A DNA stretch of 39,229 nt from Bacillota bacterium. GTDB lineage: Bacteria > Bacillota > Limnochordia > DTU087. Shown piece after piece: positions 36,601 through 39,229 of this stretch. The stretch lies in assembly GCA_012799135.1 (NCBI GenBank), contig JAAZLW010000138.1, positions 1 to 39,229 of the forward strand, written 5' to 3'. Position 1 is the stretch's first letter. The number at the start of each line of letters is the position of its first letter. The translations under genes and the position numbers were made by a program. The notes under the pieces are model-generated. The model was not told the DNA's origin and did no database searches. It worked only from the letters and a program-made list of their open reading frames with translations.

Positions 36601-37620
36601 ATGGAAATGACCAATAATGATGTACGGTGGTACCATGAGGTACTGCTAGTAGATGCTCACAATGACACTCTGTCCAGGATGAAGGAGGCGGGGATTGATT
36701 TCTGTCAGAGACAAGATTGCACCCACACCGACTTACCCCGACTTATGGAAACAGGTGTGAATCTGCAAGTCCTGGCGGTGTTCGCGCCACCGAATCCCAA
36801 CAAGACAGTGACCTTACAGAAAATCCTATCTTATGTAGAGTATGCTCTTCAGTGCCAAGAGAACGATTCCCGTTTGTTCATAGTCGAAACCAAAGATGAT
36901 CTGATGAATCTAAAGTCAGATGCAGGCAAGTTGGGGGTCATCCTTGGAGTCGAAGGAGGCGATTGTCTCAGTGGGGAGCTATGGACCCTGCGGTTTCTCT
37001 TTCGGCTGGGTGTACGGCTCCTAACACTGACTTGGAGTAACAGAAATGCTCTGGCTGACGGGATTTGGGAGGCAGAGAGTAAGGGTGGGCTCACTAGCTT
37101 CGGACGTCAGGTTGTCCGGGAGATGGAACAACTAGGAATGATCATTGATGTTTCGCATCTAGCCCCGGCCGGTTTTTGGGATGTCTCCAAGTTGGTTAAC
37201 GGTCCCTTTATAGCTTCACACTCTAATGCAGCTGCTCTCTGTCAGCATCCCAGGAATCTCACCGATGAGCAGGCTCGGTGTATCGCCGATCACGGTGGTG
37301 TTATTGGGGTGAATTTCTGTCAACCCCATTTGACAGATGACAAAACTGCCAATCTAGATGATGTCATTGATCACATCGAGCATTTCTGGAGGGTGGCCGG
37401 TGAAGATCACGTTGGGTTAGGCAGTGATTATGACGGGATCGATACTCCCCCTGAGGGGCTGGAGGACGTAACGTGTTTACCTTTGCTGATTGAGGAGCTG
37501 GAGAAGCGGGGCCATTCAGCCAGGCGGATTGAGAAATTCATGGGGCTGAATCTCCTACGGGTCTTTGCCACGATCCTACCTTGCTCGAGCAAGACCGCTG
37601 CCAAAACCGTAGAGTGGTAA
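36601..37620 (+). CDS. Membrane dipeptidase (peptidase M19, renal dipeptidase-like)
   Basis: LLVDAHNDTLSRM, GVEGGDCLSG, LGMIIDVSHLAPAGFWDVSKLVNGPFIASHSNAAALCQHPRNLTDEQ, HVGLGSDYDGIDTPPEGLEDV. Confidence 0.95.
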   Translation: MEMTNNDVRWYHEVLLVDAHNDTLSRMKEAGIDFCQRQDCTHTDLPRLMETGVNLQVLAVFAPPNPNKTVTLQKILSYVEYALQCQENDSRLFIVETKDDLMNLKSDAGKLGVILGVEGGDCLSGELWTLRFLFRLGVRLLTLTWSNRNALADGIWEAESKGGLTSFGRQVVREMEQLGMIIDVSHLAPAGFWDVSKLVNGPFIASHSNAAALCQHPRNLTDEQARCIADHGGVIGVNFCQPHLTDDKTANLDDVIDHIEHFWRVAGEDHVGLGSDYDGIDTPPEGLEDVTCLPLLIEELEKRGHSARRIEKFMGLNLLRVFATILPCSSKTAAKTVEW

Positions 37621-37713
37621 GCTCTGGAGAGTGTTAGGTATGAAAAACGGTTTAATGTACAATAATATCTTCGAGAGTACGGCCCGGTTCGACCGGGGAA
37701 AGGAGGCGCGTAC

Positions 37714-37923
37714 GTGGCTGTTGTTAAGGTGGTAGAACTGGTAGGCGAGTCTACTACTGGGTGGGAGGATGCAGTACAAACAGCTGTAAAGCAAGCCTCT
37801 CAAACCATTAGGAACATAAGTGGTGTCCATGTAAAGAACATAACCGGGACGGTAGATGCTGACGGAAACATCGTAGAATTCAAAGCCAATGTCGAACTAG
37901 CATTTGCAGTGGATGGAACGTAA
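37714..37923 (+). CDS. Dodecin family flavin-binding protein
   Basis: 69 aa, VVKVVELVGESTTGWEDAVQTAVKQASQTIRNISGVHVKNITGTVDADGNIVEFKANVELAFAVDG; AAAGGAGG upstream. Confidence 0.95.
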   Translation: MAVVKVVELVGESTTGWEDAVQTAVKQASQTIRNISGVHVKNITGTVDADGNIVEFKANVELAFAVDGT

Positions 37924-37980
37924 CCGGAACCACCCAATGCTGACGGGGGAATCGGTTACCGGTGAAAAGAGGTGATGGGG

Positions 37981-38313
37981 ATGGATTGGGTAGGTGCAGT
38001 TGTGCGTTTCATCGTATCAGCGCTAGTGCTGATGCTGGTGGGGTATATCTTGCCAGGTTTTAAGACTATGGGGTTTCTTAATGCCCTATTGGCAGCAGTA
38101 GTCATTGCTGCTATAGGATGGGTTATCGAAGCCACGCTAGGCAAGGAAGTCTCTCCCTATGGCCGGGGGATTGTGGGGTTCTTAGTATCAGCGGTGGTAA
38201 TCTGGGCAGCCCAGTTTGTCGTTCCAGGGATGCAAGTCTCAATTCTTGGGGCCCTGCTGGCGGCTTTCGTAATCGGGATCATCGATCTGTTTGTTCCTAC
38301 AACAGTAAGATAG
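37981..38313 (+). CDS. Small membrane protein of the phage-holin-4_2/YvlD-like family
   Basis: About 110 aa, four TMs; WVGAVVRFIVSALVLMLVGYILPGFKTMGFLNALLAAVVIAAIGWVI repeated in design by the second half. ATG 37981 after AAAGAGG. Confidence 0.8.
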   Translation: MDWVGAVVRFIVSALVLMLVGYILPGFKTMGFLNALLAAVVIAAIGWVIEATLGKEVSPYGRGIVGFLVSAVVIWAAQFVVPGMQVSILGALLAAFVIGIIDLFVPTTVR

Positions 38314-38366
38314 GCAGTTCCAGAACATGATTTGGAGGCCGATCCGGAGTGTTACTGATGGCCTTC

Positions 38367-38400
38367 GGTAAGCGCCCTAGAGGGGCGCTTACCTAGTTTT
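38367..38400 (+). terminator. Rho-independent terminator
   Basis: GGTAAGCGCCC-TAG-AGGGGCGCTTACC followed by TAGTTTT. Confidence 0.8.
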
Positions 38401-38488
38401 ACCACTAAGTTGCATAAACGATCCGGATCTGACGCATGATCGTAGTAATCGCAGACCAGAGAGCCTAAGTGGGTCAAACGCAAGTGGG

Positions 38489-39229
38489 GTGTTTCGGAGT
38501 TTGAAAGTCCAGAAGAATCTGAGCGCCAATTTGGATATTCTCCAGCAAAAGCTGGGTATAGGTATCAGCTTTGACGTCATTTTGCGGGAGATCAAAGTAG
38601 GTCACAAAGATGCGGCTCTCTTGTTCCTTGATGGTTTTGTCCAAGACAAGACCACTCAGACTGTGATCTCTGCACTTCTTCGAGTAACACCATCCGAAAT
38701 CGTACCTAACACGGTGAAGAAGCTGATAGAAGAGCAAATACCCTATTTCGAAGTCTCGACGGCGGACAACCTTGATGAAGTAATCAAAGAGGTCTTGTCG
38801 GGTCCAATGGCCTTGCTGCTTGATGGCGTAAGCAAAGCTTTGATCATCGATGTACGCCAATATCCGAGCCGAAGTATAGAGGAACCAGATTTGGAGCGGG
38901 TCACCAGAGGTGCTCGCGATGGTTTCGTGGAGACAGGTTTGTTCAATGTTAACCTGATCCGCCGCCGCTTACGGGATCCGGGGCTTAGGTTTGAGGCAAT
39001 GCAGATTGGTCAGCGCTCCCCGACTGATGTCTTCGTTGGCTACATAAACGACATCGTCGATCCTAAGCTGCTGGCGGAACTAAAACGGCGTCTAAAGATG
39101 ATCGATGCCTCCACTCTGCCCATGGGAAGCAAAAGTCTGGAAGAATACCTGTTTGGTACGAAGATAAACCCCTTTCCCGTAGTCCGTTATACTGAACGAC
39201 CCGATGTAGTTGCAGCCCACTTACTGGAA
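38489..39229 (+). CDS. GerA/SpoVAF-family spore germination protein, truncated by window end
   Basis: Open plus-strand frame to the window edge (absent from ORF track): LSANLDILQQKLGIGISFDVILREIKVGHKDAALLFLDGFVQDKTTQTVI...DGVSKALIIDVRQYPSRSIEEPDLERVTRGARDGFVETGLFNVNLIRRRLRDPGLRFEAMQIGQRSPTDVFVGYINDIVDPKLL. Start GTG 38489 or TTG 38501. Confidence 0.9.
   Translation, partial: MFRSLKVQKNLSANLDILQQKLGIGISFDVILREIKVGHKDAALLFLDGFVQDKTTQTVISALLRVTPSEIVPNTVKKLIEEQIPYFEVSTADNLDEVIKEVLSGPMALLLDGVSKALIIDVRQYPSRSIEEPDLERVTRGARDGFVETGLFNVNLIRRRLRDPGLRFEAMQIGQRSPTDVFVGYINDIVDPKLLAELKRRLKMIDASTLPMGSKSLEEYLFGTKINPFPVVRYTERPDVVAAHLLE

Noticed and set aside
38474-38946. Two minus-strand ORFs near the right edge
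   Set aside because: Antisense to the GerA/SpoVAF reading frame, which has clear family motifs.
1-39229. CRISPR arrays, IS elements, integrases or prophage genes
   Set aside because: No regularly spaced repeats, transposase motifs or phage structural genes seen; the holin-like protein is a common chromosomal membrane family, not evidence of phage.

Overview
This 39.2 kb window looks like chromosome from an endospore-forming, Firmicutes-like bacterium. Sporulation markers are SpoIIP, SpoVS and a GerA/SpoVAF-type germination protein. All functional calls were made by eye from motifs; no database search was run.

Layout, left to right: (1) SpoIIIE/FtsK, RodZ-like HTH protein, UPF0182 membrane protein, SpoIIP, MurC. 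(2) A helicase island (about 8.8-17.2 kb): SNF2 ATPase A plus a Cys-rich partner, an MrfA/YprA-like helicase with a C-terminal four-Cys motif, then a convergent second SNF2 ATPase B plus partner. (3) Gfo/Idh/MocA oxidoreductase, tRNA-Ala(CGC), DUF58 / DUF4129-like / MoxR ATPase. (4) An orphan NuoM-like protein with a small membrane protein. (5) A syntenic block rimO-pgsA-[small protein + FtsH-like]-[Rrf2]-cinA-recA-recX-rny-unknown-spoVS-dipeptidase. (6) Dodecin, a small holin-like membrane protein, and a truncated GerA/SpoVAF protein running off the right edge, which the ORF track misses.

Best candidates for something undescribed: the twin SNF2/partner island around the MrfA-like helicase; the FtsH-like protease with almost no extracytoplasmic domain, coupled to a small membrane protein that could supply it; a promoter plus terminator leader in front of rny; a hairpin that may hide the spoIIP ribosome-binding site; a short leader ORF ahead of cinA; and two tiny proteins sharing an RCxxCxY[WF] motif.
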